Both the position numbers and the translations under genes were made by a program. A stretch of DNA of 64,000 bases from assembly GCF_902686445.1 (NCBI RefSeq), contig NC_062226.1, positions 15,038,001-15,102,000 on the forward strand. Reading direction: 5' to 3'. This document shows, one piece after another, positions 1-11,990 of this stretch. This DNA comes from Sciurus carolinensis. Lineage: Eukaryota; Chordata; Mammalia; Rodentia; Sciuridae. Numbering within the stretch: the first letter of the stretch is position 1; every line of letters begins with the position of its first letter. The notes beneath the pieces are model-generated. The model saw only the letters and a program-made list of their open reading frames with translations. It was not told where the DNA came from and did not search any database.

Positions 1-111
1 GTTCTAATAAAGTCCTAGAGAGAATATTTTACCATCACACTAAAGAGAGCATTTTCTCTTTCCTCTATTTCTATATCCCATTGCCCAAACTCAAGGTTTT
101 TAATTTCTTCA

Positions 112-525
112 TGTTTTAGTCAGTTATTTCACAGCTGTGACTAAATGATCTGACCAGAACAATTTAAAGGAGGAGAAGTTTATTTGAGGGTTCACAGTTT
201 CAGGGGTCTCAATCCATAGACAGCAAGCTTTATTCCTTGGTGCTTGAGGTGAGGCAGGACATCATGACACAAGAGTGTGGCAGAGGCAAGCCAAGAGGAG
301 AAGTCTCCACTCTCTAGATACAAAATATATCCCCCAAGCCAAGCCCCATTCCAATCCCCTCCAGCCACACCCTACCACTTCGGTTACCACTCAGTTAATC
401 CCTATGAGGGGATTAAATTGTTGATTGAGTTAAGACCCTTACAACCTAATTATTTCTCCTCTGAACCTTCTTTCACTGTCTTACATGTGAGCTTTTGGGG
501 GACATCTCATATCCAAACCATAACA
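112..525 (-). mobile_element. Solo LTR, MaLR-like family (copy 1 of 3)
   Basis: The element starts TGTTTTAG and ends ATAACA and is flanked by a 5-bp direct repeat CTTCA (107-111 and 526-530), as expected for an ERVL/MaLR solo LTR. It is collinear with 8861-9267 (opposite strand) and 58459-58903 (same strand). Shared words are 'gaacaattt', 'gaggcaggacatcatg' and 'gagcttttgggggac'. No internal retroviral sequence follows. Family name not recalled; possibly rodent- or squirrel-specific. Confidence 0.8.
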
Positions 526-530
526 CTTCA

Positions 531-2560
531 TATCTAAGCTGCAAAGCCTGGTTGGACCTGGAAGGGGAAAGTCTGAATATTCATGCCTCTTAATCTTGGA
601 AACACAAAAACTTTCTCAATGCAAAGAAGAGCCCGTGTCTAGTGTCATCATTTTTGGTATTAAAATCTCAGTCACTGAAGACCCATGAAAGGAAGCTAAT
701 GACTTCAATAGACATAATAAACACAGAAAGCTCCCGGCCCAGAGACTGGAATTCAATGCATTGTGGTGTACTTTTGATTATGGTTATTGCTATTATGGGT
801 AGCAGCCAAACAAAAAGAAATGAAAGTATGCCCAGGCTGTGGGTTCTGGATGTGGCAGATCTATCCAGTCACTTCGGTACACTCACGGTTGTGTCACAGG
901 TCAGCATCTCTGCATGACACAGTAGACTCAGGCAGGAAGAAGCCAAGTTGCCCAGGGCACTTGCTATCCATGGAGAGGCCGCACTTGCTTTATTTCCCTT
1001 CTCCCCACAACCCAGGTTGCACCTCCAAACTGGTCTGTCCGTGTTTGTCATATGTGGTAGAGGGAGTTCTCTCGACATGCTGCTTGGTTTGGCAGAGGTT
1101 CGAATTTAGGAAAGCAGATAGCTGCTGAGATAGGCCACAGGCCTTGTTTCAGGTGTAAGGAATCCTCGCACCAGGACCCTGGACCTTTCCCACTTAATGC
1201 CTGAGCCAGGGTGCTTCTAATCTCAAATTAGGGAGAAGAATTGCACTTGACTCAGGAAGAAGAGAATAGGGGAGACCTGGGGAAAAGGTTCCGTATGCAC
1301 AGGAACCCAGACAAAATGGAAGGAGAGTCTCAGCCAGGAAGAAGTGCACACCTCCAGGGTGGGTGGGTCCAGCTGCTCTGATCTCCTCCATTTGTCTGTT
1401 GGCTTTTCAAGATTTCACCGTCGCTGTGATCTCCTTTCTCTCCATCTGTCTCACATGCACTCTTCTCTTTCCACATCCTTGGTCCTCTTCACCTTCCCGT
1501 GCCTTTGTTCTTTTCTACCCTCTGCCTTCCAGAACTTGCTGTTTATTCAGTCTCTATCTCCCACAACTTCAGTTTACACAGGCCTTTGGCTAGCCTTCAT
1601 CCTTAAATCTGTCTCCACCTTGTTGTCTCTGAGCTTCTACTACAATACTTTGTGTTTACAATGTCCTTCTTCGTCTCTTCGTTAATGTTACCAAACTCAA
1701 TGAATCTTTTACTGCGACCTATTCTAATCACTAGATGATCACCAGCATATGGAAGGGTATTCCCGTATTAGGAGCCTGAGTGGCATAATCAGCTGTGGCT
1801 AGAAGAGGATGACTTCGTAAGAACCTCAAACTGTTTGTACAAACACAAATATCTTTAAAAGATTACAACAGGCAATGAGGGAGGTATGGATAGAAGACTT
1901 GTTGTGTTGAAGAGTCTTCACATTTGGAACTGGCTTAGTAGATGACTAGGGGCTCCCAGAAACTATGAATTTTATTTCAGAGCTTTTTGAATATTCAGCA
2001 ACAGGCTTCTAAGTCTCAATAAGTATTTTGGGAGTGAATAAATTAATTTATCTGTGATCTCTAGTAAGTGTGCATAGTCTTCATACCCCTAGGCTTGGAC
2101 ATTTCTTCTTTTACTTATTCATTAAATGAAAACTTACTGTGCACCTACTATGTGAAAGTACATGTCTCTCAGGTTTATTCTCCATCTTCGGATCTGCCTC
2201 CAGGCTCCATAGCCTCTGCTCCAGGAGGTACAAGTGGCTCAGCCACAGCTTCTGTTACATTGTGATCAGCAGGTGCTAGGGAACCTGAAGGGAAGACACT
2301 CCATAAGCTGGGACATGGGCTCTGGTGATACCTTCATTTCTCTCATATCCGGTCAAAGACACAATGACAGCATGATGCAGATGGACCTTATAAATGGAAG
2401 AATGCACACTAGATCAAAACCCTAGTCTTCTGGAAAATATAGGAAAGTTTTCTATTCTAGCAATTACTTAAACAGAAAGCCTCAATTGTAAATAGTACAG
2501 AAGGTCTCATGCAAGCTAATGCTGGCATGACGCTCCAGACGATCACAACATAACTGAAAC
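531..2560. other. No gene or clear repeat recognised
   Basis: About 2 kb of ordinary A+T-moderate sequence. Short open frames occur on both strands but none resembles a protein family. A fragment around 2108-2165 ('gcacctactatgtg') looks like a remnant of an ancient MIR/L2-class repeat. A pyrimidine-rich stretch lies at 1410-1680. Confidence 0.5.
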
Positions 2561-3234
2561 ATTATGTTATCCATGTCACGTTATAAAAAGTTACAAACAC
2601 AGTGTTTGTATAGTTGGCTCATTTTTAAAGAGGGACTATGGACTATGGGTTTCCACTTGCTCTTTAGGAAAACATTGATGTCAGAATTCTGAAAGGATGC
2701 TTTAGCAATAGTATATGTGTTTAACAGGTAGTGTTAGCATTTTTCCCTAAGTCAGTTAAGGTTTTTCTCTCTTCCTTTTTAAAGTATGTTGGAGGTACAT
2801 ATAAATTTAAATGCATTTCTAAGATGTCAGTATGTTTAATTTTTATGTAGTCATTTAAATGTTCTGTGATTAATGGGTCATGGATAATGAGTCTTTATTA
2901 TTTGTGGAGACTTTCTTACTGGCCACATGTGGTAGGTTGTATATATTCCTTGCAAATTATATATTCTATCACCTTCCTTCTCATGGGAAAAAGTACTTTT
3001 TCTTTTTTTTTTAAATTGGCATAAAAAGTTTCCCGTCTTTCTTTTTTATTTATTCTTTTTGGCTCATGGTATAATTTGGTCAGTATATGAGGCCTATCAT
3101 ATAGTCTTGTGTGACTTGTTATTTTCATCTGTCGACCTTCCATCTGAGTCATTATTTCTGGCTGTTATTTGTGTATTTCTCTTTCATGAAGGAGCGAGCC
3201 CTGTGCTTGGGCTAGACCTTGTGTCTGATCTGTG
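2561..3234. other. A+T-rich stretch, possible eroded L1
   Basis: A+T-rich sequence with T-runs (about 3000-3012). It lies directly beside a minus-strand L1 ORF2 fragment and may be its diverged continuation, but I cannot align it with confidence. No gene seen. Confidence 0.35.
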
Positions 3235-3585
3235 GGGAAGCATACAGTCTCACCATAACTGATATGTTAGCTGGGGTTTTTCATAAAGAACCTAAAGCAG
3301 GTTGAGGACCTTCTTTTCTGCTCATTATTTATTGTTTCATCATGAAGGGGTGCTGAGATTTTAATGTTTTTTCTATATCTTTGAAATGATTCTGTAGTTT
3401 TGGACATTTATTTATATGAATAAGACATATAACGCCATTGACTTTTTAATGTGGAAACAACATGGCTTTATGGGATATAGCTTTCTTCATCATAGAGGAT
3501 AAATCACCTTTATATATTGGTAGATTCAGTTCTCTAGTATTTTACTGAGGTTTCCTTGCATCTGTATTTAAAGAAATTGGAGTAC
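3235..3585 (-). mobile_element. Ancient L1 ORF2 fragment (reverse transcriptase region)
   Basis: Read on the minus strand this follows the L1 ORF2 reverse-transcriptase region. Plus-strand words such as 'ctgatatgttagctg', 'tttttcataaa', 'aggttgagga' and 'ctagtattttactgagg' match the reverse complement of mammalian L1 at the expected spacing. It is full of stops and indels, so it is an inactive 5'- and 3'-truncated fossil. Confidence 0.75.
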
Positions 3586-4144
3586 CCAGTATAGGCCATA
3601 GTGTAGTGTTATCTAGAATCTATAGCATGTACATATGGGTCTATATGTAAAAATATATGTATGTGTGCATGTATATTTAAATGTAGATTATAACAGTTTT
3701 ATAAGTCATTAGTATCTATTATATATGACTAGTTTATGTCATGTAATTAAAATACATGCATCTGGTGTGACAGTATACAGTCTTATAGTATTCTAGTACA
3801 GGATGACAGTCTTACCAGGTTGTAGTAAAATCTTTCTGTCCCTGCCAGCCCTCAGAAGGCTCAATCATAACCTCTCATGGGAATCAAGGAGCATCTCTTC
3901 TTATGAGTGTCACCGAGTCTCCTCCTCTGCCTATTTGTTCTACCTGCTCCTCAGTGTAATACCTCTGTGACCTGTGCAGGTGACAGTGCCTCTTCATTTT
4001 GACTATGAGTATATGCAACCAACAAGCTGTCAATCTATGTGATCCAAGGGGGAAAAGGAAGAAAGAAGAAGAAAGAAAACAAAGAGGAATGTAAAGTAAT
4101 AGGATAGTGATAGGGAAGATATTTTTGTTCATTTGTTTAATTTT
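3586..4144. other. A+T-rich sequence, nothing recognised
   Basis: Contains short TATA/TGTATG-rich patches (3630-3690) and a purine-rich run (4050-4090). No gene or classified repeat recognised. Confidence 0.4.
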
Positions 4145-4800
4145 ACCCAACTTTTTTGAAGTCTAACCGATAAAGATTGCATGTAATCAAGGTGTGCAAC
4201 GAGAGGAGTTGATATACATATGGATTGTATAACGAATACTGTGATCACATAATTAACACATCCTTTACCCCATAGTTACGGTGGCATACGTGTTGAAGGG
4301 CAGTGAGGACACCTAGGATGTACTTTCTCAACAAATTCCAGGCAAAGAAAAACAGTACGATTAACTATAGTCACACTATATCAAGAAGTGCCTTAGAAAC
4401 TTGATACCCTTGATTAGTGTCTGTCTGCCCATTTCCTCTATTTTTCCTCAACCTCAGGCAATCCCACTTCCACTCTCTGCATCTATGAGTTCGACTCTAT
4501 TAGAGTCCACGTCATTCATCTTCCCGCGACTGGCTTATATTGCTTTGCATAATGGCTGGCAGGTTCATCCATGTTGTTGCACATGATAGGATTTCCTGCT
4601 TTTTTGGGTAAATTATCTTCCATAATACACACACATACAAACACAAAATGGAAGGAAACGTACATGTATGTGTATGTGTCTAGCCGTGTGTGTATGTGCA
4701 TCTCTGTGTGTACATGTGTGTGTGTGTATGTTTATATTGTCCCATTTTCTTTGCTCTCCATACATCTGTTCCATATCTTGATTGTTATGAAAAATGCTGC
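4145..4800 (-). mobile_element. Old L1 3' end (L1M/L1MA type)
   Basis: The plus strand reads as the reverse complement of an L1 3' end. Landmarks are 'attaactatagtcac', 'atctatgagttcgac', 'ggttcatccatgttgttgc' and 'atgataggatttcctgc', then the cluster near 'tccatatcttgattg'. These occur in the order expected for the 3'UTR followed by the ORF2 C-terminal region. Interrupted by a TG/CA-rich microsatellite at about 4626-4735. Confidence 0.75.
4626..4735. repeat. (CA)n/(TG)n-rich simple sequence
   Basis: Imperfect CA repeats turn into TG repeats, with 'tgtgtgtgtgtatg' near 4717-4730. It lies inside an old L1 3' end and probably expanded from a short T/G-rich L1 segment. Confidence 0.85.
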
Positions 4801-4914
4801 CATGGACGTGGGGTGCAGGCTCCAACCCTTTCCGGCTGCATTCTGAGAGCAGTCTTGTCCACTGAGGGGCCTGTTGGGAGACACACCCCTTCTTCCCCTT
4901 GTGGCTGGCCCACT

Positions 4915-5250
4915 GTGTGTCACTTCTGTCACTCTGACAAAATATCTGAGATAACTTAGAGAAGGAAAGAGTTATTCTGACTCACAGATTTAGAGGTCCA
5001 GGATCACTTGGACATGTGACTTTTGGACCTGCGATGAGACGGTATGCCCTGTTCAGGACCTGCTGGAGGACCCTTGCTCACCTCATGGAGGCCAAGGAGC
5101 AAAGAAAGAGGGGAAGGAGCCATGGTCCCAACATCCCCTCAAGGGCACTGCAGTGTCCTAACCCCTTTCCACCAGTCTTCATCTCCTAAAGGTTCTACCA
5201 CCTCCCAATAGCACCACAGGCCGGTGAGCAAGCCTTTAGTGTGTGCCCAG
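4915..5250 (-). mobile_element. LTR fragment, rodent MaLR-like (second family)
   Basis: Resembles the LTR at 61765-62127 on the same strand. Both have 'aaatatctgag'/'aaatacctgac' near the left end, 'gttattctgactcacag'/'gttttattttggttcacag' next, and 'caatagcaccac'/'tatagcaccac' with 'cctttaa/cctttag' near the right end. The outer right end is missing here, so this copy is truncated. Confidence 0.6.
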
Positions 5251-5379
5251 GTACTAAACGCTTGGTGCTGTTCTGCAGGCCACAGGGGACCATGGTAGGT
5301 TGTCCTGCAGATATCTGACTTTCCACTTTGTCTTTTATCAATTCTGTCTTCAGAAGAACAGAGCACTGTGGAGGTCAGA

Positions 5380-5460
5380 AGGAGGTACTAACAGCATTTA
5401 GGAAGCTATTGCAACAATCATTGCTAAGGATGAAGAAAGGTGTTTTCTAAATTTTAGGGA
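5380..5460 (-). mobile_element. L2 LINE fragment
   Basis: The word 'aggaagctattgcaacaatc' matches the reverse complement of the L2 3' region ('aggaggctattgcagtagtc'). Short and diverged. Confidence 0.45.
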
Positions 5461-5874
5461 TCTATAGAAAGTGCAAGAAAAGGAAGAAGGATGGTGTTCG
5501 TATGGTGAACTGGAGTATCACAAATTCAAGCAATTTCCTTATTCTGGACAAGAAGATGACAGAATTATTATAAATTCATTGCCTCAGTTTCCCTACCTGG
5601 AAGCAAGTATTGCTTCAATGCCTGATATTTGATCATGGGCTTCTCTGAAAGAAGCCTGCATCTGCAAATAACCAGCCAGTCCCAGAGAAAGCAGCTGTCT
5701 ATGCAGGTGAACAAAGCAAACCTGGGAAGGAGGTGAAGTAGACCTCTGCCTCCTCCTTAGCTCTACAGCTTTCACAGCACTCTTTTTAAACATTTTGGAA
5801 CAGGATCATGTAGGTAAGGTCCTGGAACATGCAGGGTGCCTAACCAATACCACTTATCTTATTGGTGATGTTTG
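5461..5874. other. Unclassified sequence
   Basis: Nothing recognised; the short open frames show no family resemblance. Confidence 0.4.
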
Positions 5875-6010
5875 ATTTCCAGTCTAAATATTGATGTATA
5901 CAATTGATCTGCCCACCAGGCTGAGATCACCGTGAGGGCAGGGACACTTTGAATTTATCATGTATTCCCAAATCCTTGTGCCACCTCTGTCACATAATAA
6001 ATTCAGAGAC
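5875..6010 (+). mobile_element. L2 LINE 3' end fragment
   Basis: Contains the L2 3' hallmark 'gtgagggcagggacact', followed by 'tattcccaaatcc' and a terminal 'cacataataaattca', in consensus order. Confidence 0.6.
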
Positions 6011-6139
6011 AGATGCAGAATTTAAATTCAAACTGAGCAATTCTTTCTGTGACTTTAGAGTTCTTGCACCCCTCCCCAAAGACTGCTGTTCTTAATTAAC
6101 TTCTGACTTCCCAGGGAATGTTAAGGCCGTGTGATTGTT

Positions 6140-6240
6140 CATTCATTGAATGGATATTAGTTGGTCATGGCAGATACCGGCTCCCGAGTGAGCAAGAAAG
6201 ATGTTCCCTGCCCTTACCCAGCTTGCAATCCAATGTCCTA
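6140..6240 (+). mobile_element. Ancient MIR/L2-class repeat fragment
   Basis: 'ttcattcattgaatgga' followed by 'gttccctgcccttacccagc' recalls a common mammalian ancient interspersed repeat. Class uncertain. Confidence 0.4.
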
Positions 6241-6429
6241 GTTCCTTCACCAGATTCACCATGGGAGCTTCAGAAATATACCTCCCAGGTCCACACTTCC
6301 ATCCTATTGCTTGCTAATTATTCACAGTAAGGTCAAGGAGTGGTGTTTTTCAAGAACTCCTATGTGAGTCTCAGGCTGACCCTTCTATGGTTGGAACAGA
6401 GTTATGTCAGAAGACCTGATATATCCATA

Positions 6430-6530
6430 TAAATTATTCTTGATTCTGCAACTTATTCAGGGACCTTAAGCAAGTTCCTTAACCTCTCTGACCCTGCTTC
6501 TCCACTGACCAAATGAAAAAAATCGAAAAT
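6430..6530 (+). mobile_element. MIR SINE fragment
   Basis: 'accttaagcaagttccttaacctctctgacc' style core (shown in part), then a degenerate 'accaaatgaaaaaaatcg', matches the MIR core region on the plus strand. Confidence 0.65.
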
Positions 6531-6852
6531 CTATTTTTGGCCACCAATGACCAATGTGGGGAGAATATGTGGTAATTAATAGCAAGCAATAACTTGGTAT
6601 ATTCTACATTTCTGTATACAAGCCATTCGTTATTGTTATTAGGCATTAGTCATTGACTTAAATGTGGTTGGTCCTTCCTTACTATTTTGAAAACACATTG
6701 CTGAAGGCCTCATTGTAAAAGTCAGGATCTTCTATCTCCCCTGGATTCATGATAGGGATTTATTAAATTGACTGTAAAATTAGTAGTTGATGATGTTTTA
6801 ATGTAGTAGCTCTCCAAGTACATTTGCTTTTAACATCTTGGATAAAATCATG

Positions 6853-6945
6853 AAACAATATAATTGATAATAATAATAGCAATCATTTCATTGAAAGTTC
6901 ACAGTGTGCCAAGTGCTGTGCTAGGCATTTTACCTGCAGCTGAAA
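6853..6945 (-). mobile_element. MIR SINE fragment
   Basis: 'acagtgtgccaagtgctgtg' and 'ctaggcattttacc' are the reverse complement of the MIR 3' half. A possible remainder lies at 7145-7200 ('cccattttacagactaag'). Confidence 0.6.
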
Positions 6946-7439
6946 AGGACTTTTGGAACTGTCTACTGGAGGCCACAAATCAGAGTATATTTGATCACTT
7001 TTTTGCCTTAATAGTGTTTTAAAAGGCAATGCAACTAAGAATAAGACATATTTAATAGAAATATAAAAACTGTGACCCCTAACAACTCACAGAGGTTTCA
7101 AGGAAGATGCCACTTCTGGGTCACCTGCTTGTCCCAGACTTGAGATCAATCATCCCATTTTACAGACTAAGAATTTGCTACTCAGGGAGTTTGCATGACT
7201 TCCACGAGATCATTTGGATCTGTCTGATGCTCTGGCTTTAATACAAAATTGCCTCTTCAGTGTAGCAGGCATCAGATTCTCCAGTCAATTAACCTGGGGT
7301 CCTGGCTGTTCACCAAGTCGTCCACCATAGGGTGAGCAAAGCCACTTCCTTCAGAGCCATGACCTTGGTGATCTCTAGTCCTTGGTGTCGCTCAGGAGAC
7401 TCTCAGGCCCTGTGTCTTTTGTAAGTTCTCTCTCCTGGC
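6946..7439. other. Unclassified, with a possible MIR remnant
   Basis: The segment around 7145-7200 ('cccattttacagactaag') may belong to the MIR on its left, split by about 190 bp of unrecognised DNA. Nothing else recognised. Confidence 0.4.
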
Positions 7440-7740
7440 CCCGTGCACATCACAGGCAGAAACGTTGCATTGGGCATAATAAACTCCTGGCGTTTCCTCT
7501 CATAATCTCCTCTTCACCTCATTAGCCACTTGGTTCTCTTTGTCTGGAAGACAGGTTTCTGGCACAGCAATTTAAGCAGTCAATTTAATTGGAAGATTAG
7601 GAAAGACCTGGTGTCCGAGCCATCATGTGAGAATGGACTGAGCGATAGTTCATTTTAAAGCAGATTCCCCCTTTCAATTTCTGCATATTTTTCACAGTTT
7701 CCAAATTGTAGAAATTCCAAACTGCTTTTGTCCCACGAGT
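7440..7740. other. Repeat-free block, candidate conserved non-coding DNA
   Basis: No interspersed repeat is recognisable here although the surroundings are repeat-rich. It carries several AT-core homeodomain-type words ('caatttaagc', 'tcaatttaattgg') and no simple sequence. This is inference from texture only; conservation cannot be tested here. Confidence 0.25.
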
Positions 7741-7959
7741 TCCTTCATTTTTTCATGTCTCTCGGTCTGCTATCACCTCTAGGGAATAAACTTCCTGACT
7801 GTCATTTCTAATGGCTCTCCATGGCTTCCTGTGATTCTGCAATATGGCGGCGTCTTTATTGCCGGCCTCAAGTCCTCGCCTATTTTTGCATGCATACCCT
7901 TTGCAGGGGATCTGGTAACTTCTCATTCTAAAGGGGATGTGGTAGACAGACTGACAGAC

Positions 7960-8470
7960 ATTCCCAAGACCCCACCCCCTGGTGTTCACACCTTTGTGTA
8001 ATTCTTTCCTTTTGAGTGTTTGAGGGCAAAACCTGTGACTTGTTTCTAACCAACAGAAGATGACTAAGGCAGTGGGATGGAATTATGATGTGAATGTGAA
8101 TATAATAAGATCACTCTCAGGTACATGCACCTCTAACTTGCTGCCCTCACTCTCAATGGCTGGCATTTGAGGAGCAAGCTACATGCAACAACTGTGTTGG
8201 AGAAGCCCGTGTAACAAGGAATGCCAGAAGAATACAGGATTTAAGCAATAAACTGAACTTGGACTTTTAGTCACAAGGAAATGAACATGAATCTGAGGGA
8301 CGTTGGAAGTGGGTCCATCACCCACTGAGCCTGCAGATGAGAACTTAGCTTCAGCTGAAACCTGAATTACAGCCTTGCAGAGATGCAGCAAGACCTCATG
8401 CAGAAAACTAACTTAGAAACCAAGAAATCATACAAGTGTGTTGTTTTAAGTTACTATCTGTAGTAATTCG
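7960..8470 (+). mobile_element. Ancient LTR-like element (MLT/MER type)
   Basis: Starts with 'accccaccccctggtgttcac' style sequence, has 'cttgtttctaaccaacagaa' near 8040, and ends with 'gtgtgttgttttaagttact' near 8440. That end matches the polyadenylation-side end of several old mammalian LTRs. The middle is diverged; exact family uncertain. Confidence 0.5.
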
Positions 8471-8784
8471 CTGCATAGTCTAGAAAATGATTGTGGCCTA
8501 TTTCTTCACTCTTTTTTTGTTGAGTTTGGCTGTGTAACTTGCTTTATACCACGGAGTTAGGAAGAGATATCATTGTTCCTGTCCTGTGCATGAATATCCA
8601 GAGGTATCATATGGTTCTACTGTCCTCTTGAGTTTCTGTCATTGTCAAGAGAAGCACATGCTTAGACCCCTGGTTCCAGAAAGAAGTAGAAAGACATGAG
8701 AAGTAGATAGATCTGGCTACTGCTAAGTTGATCCTCAATTGTTTGTTCCTCATTTGGCCACAGAGGTGTGAGAAACACATCTAC
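8471..8784. other. Unclassified sequence
   Basis: About 300 bp with no recognised gene or repeat. Confidence 0.4.
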
Positions 8785-8855
8785 ATCATAAGTCACCGAG
8801 TTTTATCAATGTGATTCAGTGGGTAACTGGCAGAACCGAGCCTGAAGCTGGGGGT
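8785..8855 (-). mobile_element. MIR SINE fragment
   Basis: 'gggtaactggcagaaccgag' resembles the reverse complement of the MIR 5' part. The LTR at 8861 appears to have inserted beside or into it. Confidence 0.45.
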
Positions 8856-8860
8856 CTAGT

Positions 8861-9267
8861 TGTTATGATGTAAGTATAACATGTTCCCCAAAAGCTTTTG
8901 TGTGAAATAATGAAAGAATTTTCAGAGGGGAAATGATTAGATCATAAGAGTTGTGACCTCATCCATAGTTAATCCACCAATATTGATTAACTGTAAGCAG
9001 GTAGGGGTGACTGGAGGAAGGAGGTCATTGGAGGCATGCTTTGGGGATTTATATTTGTGCTTGGTGAGTAGAGTTCTTTTTGCTTCCTGGTTGCCATGTC
9101 CTGAGCTGCTCTCCTCTGTCACATCCTTAGGCCAAGATGCTATGCCTCACCATGGGTCCAGGGCTACGGAGTCAGCTGCCAGGGGACTGAATCTCTGGAA
9201 CCACGAGCTAAAGTAAACTTTCTTGTCAGATCTTTTGGATTACAGTGATGAAAAACTCACTAAAACA
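8861..9267 (+). mobile_element. Solo LTR, MaLR-like family (copy 2 of 3)
   Basis: Runs from TGTTATGATG to CTAAAACA and is flanked by an exact 5-bp direct repeat CTAGT (8856-8860 and 9268-9272). It is the same family as 112-525 and 58459-58903 in the opposite orientation. Shared words include 'cccaaaagctttt', 'ggaggcatg', 'tccttttgcttcctgg'-like sequence and 'atgctatgcctcacc'. No retroviral internal region is attached. Confidence 0.85.
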
Positions 9268-9272
9268 CTAGT

Positions 9273-10230
9273 GTTGGTCTTAGTCAAATGAATTTTCAAC
9301 TACATCACATCATTGTCAGTAAAAAGCAACCAAAATGAAATAAGTGCTATTTTAATTTGCATAATGCTGCAGGATCTGAAGTTTCAATTGGGGATTAATA
9401 AATGAGTTATGGAGTGGGTTCTTTAAAACACTTAAAATTATGTACTAAGTTTTATATTTTGTGCATTTTGTGGGAGTCTAAAATGGCCTCTCATATTTTA
9501 AAAAGGACCCAGAGTATCCTGCTTATTTGAGAACCACTAATACTGATAGAAATCATGATCTCACTTGTTACATCCAGAGGATTGTGGTGTTCACTGAGAA
9601 CATAATTGTTGTAGCTTTCGGACAAGGTATCATCTTTTTATCCCATATATTTTCTTTCTCAGTTCAAAATTAACAATACTCCCTAAATAAAGAGAATGAT
9701 TTTAATAAAAATATTTTTTAAAAAGTCTCAACACTGCAATACATTAAGAATGCTAATTTCACTAAATTATACCAGTATCCTGTCTCCAAAAGATATCATT
9801 GTTCTGTGTGTGGGTGTGGCATTTTGATGGAGAGTGTGTGGTTGTGACTCTGCCCCTTAGTTTTCCTGGCCTGTGAGTTGGGACGTGTCTTTCTATACGC
9901 ACAGGGTTTCCACAAGTAGTAAATGACTGAACCTGTGTTCTTCATACATATTGAAGTTCCAAACATGTTATGCTTTGTGAGGTCCCTGCCTCTGTCTCCA
10001 AGTGGGCACAAGGGGCACGGAAATAGGTTGTTTGATGACAGTTCACCATGCTCTCCACTTTGGGAGGAGTACTGTTATATTATCCACTTGGTACTATAGT
10101 TAAGTATTATGGTAAATATGTTGTAGAAAGAAGGATTCTATAGCTCAATATTAGTAGTAACAATGAGCAATAATGATTTTGTTAAAGACATGGAGTTTAC
10201 CAGATGCTCAGAGAATACCCAAATATTAGG
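9273..10230. other. Unclassified A+T-rich sequence
   Basis: Contains an A-rich patch at 9660-9730 ('aataaaaatattttttaaaa'). No gene or certain repeat recognised. Confidence 0.4.
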
Positions 10231-10620
10231 AAGATTAAAGATAACTTATCCCTTCTGTCCACTCCCTTATCCCTTCTGTCCACATCTGGACTTGGCCATC
10301 AACATATCTCTTACCTACAGAATTTTCTTGTTCTCCCTCCCTCCAGCCTTGCTCTGCTTTAATTCATTCTCTGTGCTGAAGGCAGGATGAACTCTAACAC
10401 ACAAACAGGTATGTCTTCTTCAAGGCCTTCAGTGTTTTTAGAATAAAGACTGCATTTCATAATGTCATGAACAAAGTGGCTGCTTCCTTGCTTCTCACAC
10501 ACCTCTTCTCATTCTCTGTGTCTGACAGATTGAGTTTCAGTTACTTCCTCCCATTGTTCTTGACTCATCCAACATGGATGGCCGAGGGAATTGAGTGTAT
10601 TGTATCCCTCTCTGCCATGC
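10231..10620 (+). mobile_element. L2 LINE fragment
   Basis: 'ctccctccagccttgctctg' and 'tagaataaagactgcattt' follow the L2 3' region in order. It includes a local 21-bp imperfect tandem duplication, CTTATCCCTTCTGTCCAC at 10245-10262 and again at 10266-10283. Confidence 0.55.
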
Positions 10621-11210
10621 CTAGCTCTGTCGCCTGGTGAAATCAACACAAGTTATCAGGTTATCATCTTTTTTTTTATAGTTTGAAAATTTGTGTTTTC
10701 TGAAACAACATTGTACCTACCTCTATTGAAGTCTAGACTTTAATGACTTGTCTTTATACAGACACCTTTTTAAAATCAATTATGGCCTAGTTTTCTGTTA
10801 CATTTGTGCACATGATCATCTCTTCTGGATTGAATACAATTTCCCCCCAAAGAAGTTATTATTTGTCTATATTTTCCCATAATGCATATACACTTATCTA
10901 GCACATATTGGGTACTCAATAATTGTTTGTGATTTTGAGCGAGTGAACTTAGATTAATATAAATTTTGGTATATAGAACTTCAAAAGGAAGTGCACATAT
11001 AAGAACTTAACCACAACTGGCCATGTCAAATTCCTTTGTTTTGGGGTGGCTGTATATCCTTACATACTACCTGAAGTAAAATGAGTTGGTCTTTCTATTT
11101 GGGGGAAAAAAACAGTATAAGCATCAATATTTTAGGAGCTTGGCTCTCTTTGTAACCTGAATCCTCTAATAAGGTATAAAACCTGTATGTCATGGACCTT
11201 TCTTCTTTTT
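10621..11210. other. Mostly unclassified; short MIR/L2 3' remnant
   Basis: At 10885-10950, 'agcacatattgggtactcaa' followed by 'taattgtttgtgattttgag' looks like the 3' end of an MIR or L2. The rest is unrecognised. Confidence 0.4.
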
Positions 11211-11686
11211 AGCATACTATAGTGATGCAGCCACATCAATGTTCATAACTGCTCAATTCACAATAACTAGATTTTGGAAACAACTTAGATGCCCTTCAGT
11301 TGATGAATGGGTAAAGAAACTGTGGTATATATACACAATGGAATATTACTTAGCCATAAAGAAGAATAAAATTATGGCATTTGCAGGTAAATGGATGGAG
11401 TTGGAGAATATCATGCTAAGTGAGATAAGCCAATCCCAAAAAACCAAAGGCCAAATGATCTCTCTGATAAGTGAATGATGATACATTAAGGGGGGTGGGA
11501 GGGAAGCAAGAATGGAGGAAGGATGGATTGTATAAAGGAAAAAGAGGGGTAGGAGGGGTAGGGGAAGAAAAAATAACAGAATGAGACAAACATCATTACC
11601 TTATGTACATGTATGATTACACAAATGATGTGACTCTACTTCATGTACAACCAGAGAAACAACAGTTGTACTCCATTTGTTTACAG
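11211..11686 (+). mobile_element. L1 3' fragment: ORF2 C-terminus plus 3'UTR
   Basis: One frame (about 11239-11478) encodes the L1 ORF2 C-terminus, including YIYTMEYYLAIKKNKIMAFA, WMELENIMLSEISQSQKTKG and a terminal SLISE. After the stop comes a G-rich 3'UTR and then 'catgtatgattacac' and 'gtacaaccagagaaac'. The copy is 5'-truncated and lacks a clear A-tail. The same family recurs at 11991, 12593, 38145, 40785 and, inverted, at 56590. Confidence 0.85.
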
Positions 11687-11990
11687 TGGGTATCATCTCT
11701 TTAAAGTGATAATGCTATAAGTGATCAGTTTCAGGGCCACTATTCAAGGGGGCTTCTCGACCTTTATCCCTGAATTACTCAGGTGTGTGCACCCTCCTCC
11801 TCATCAAGCTGAGCAACTGCCTACCTTTCACAGCCAGAATTTCTCCTGTGAAAGTTAGAGCACAGAGAAGCAGCGCAGACGTCCTTTAGAATTTTGGAGT
11901 GGGTTGGGATTTCCAAGTTCCTATACCATGAGCACAAATAAAAGAAAGCTCTTACACTAGACTCATGGAAGTAAATGCTCTTAAGAAACA

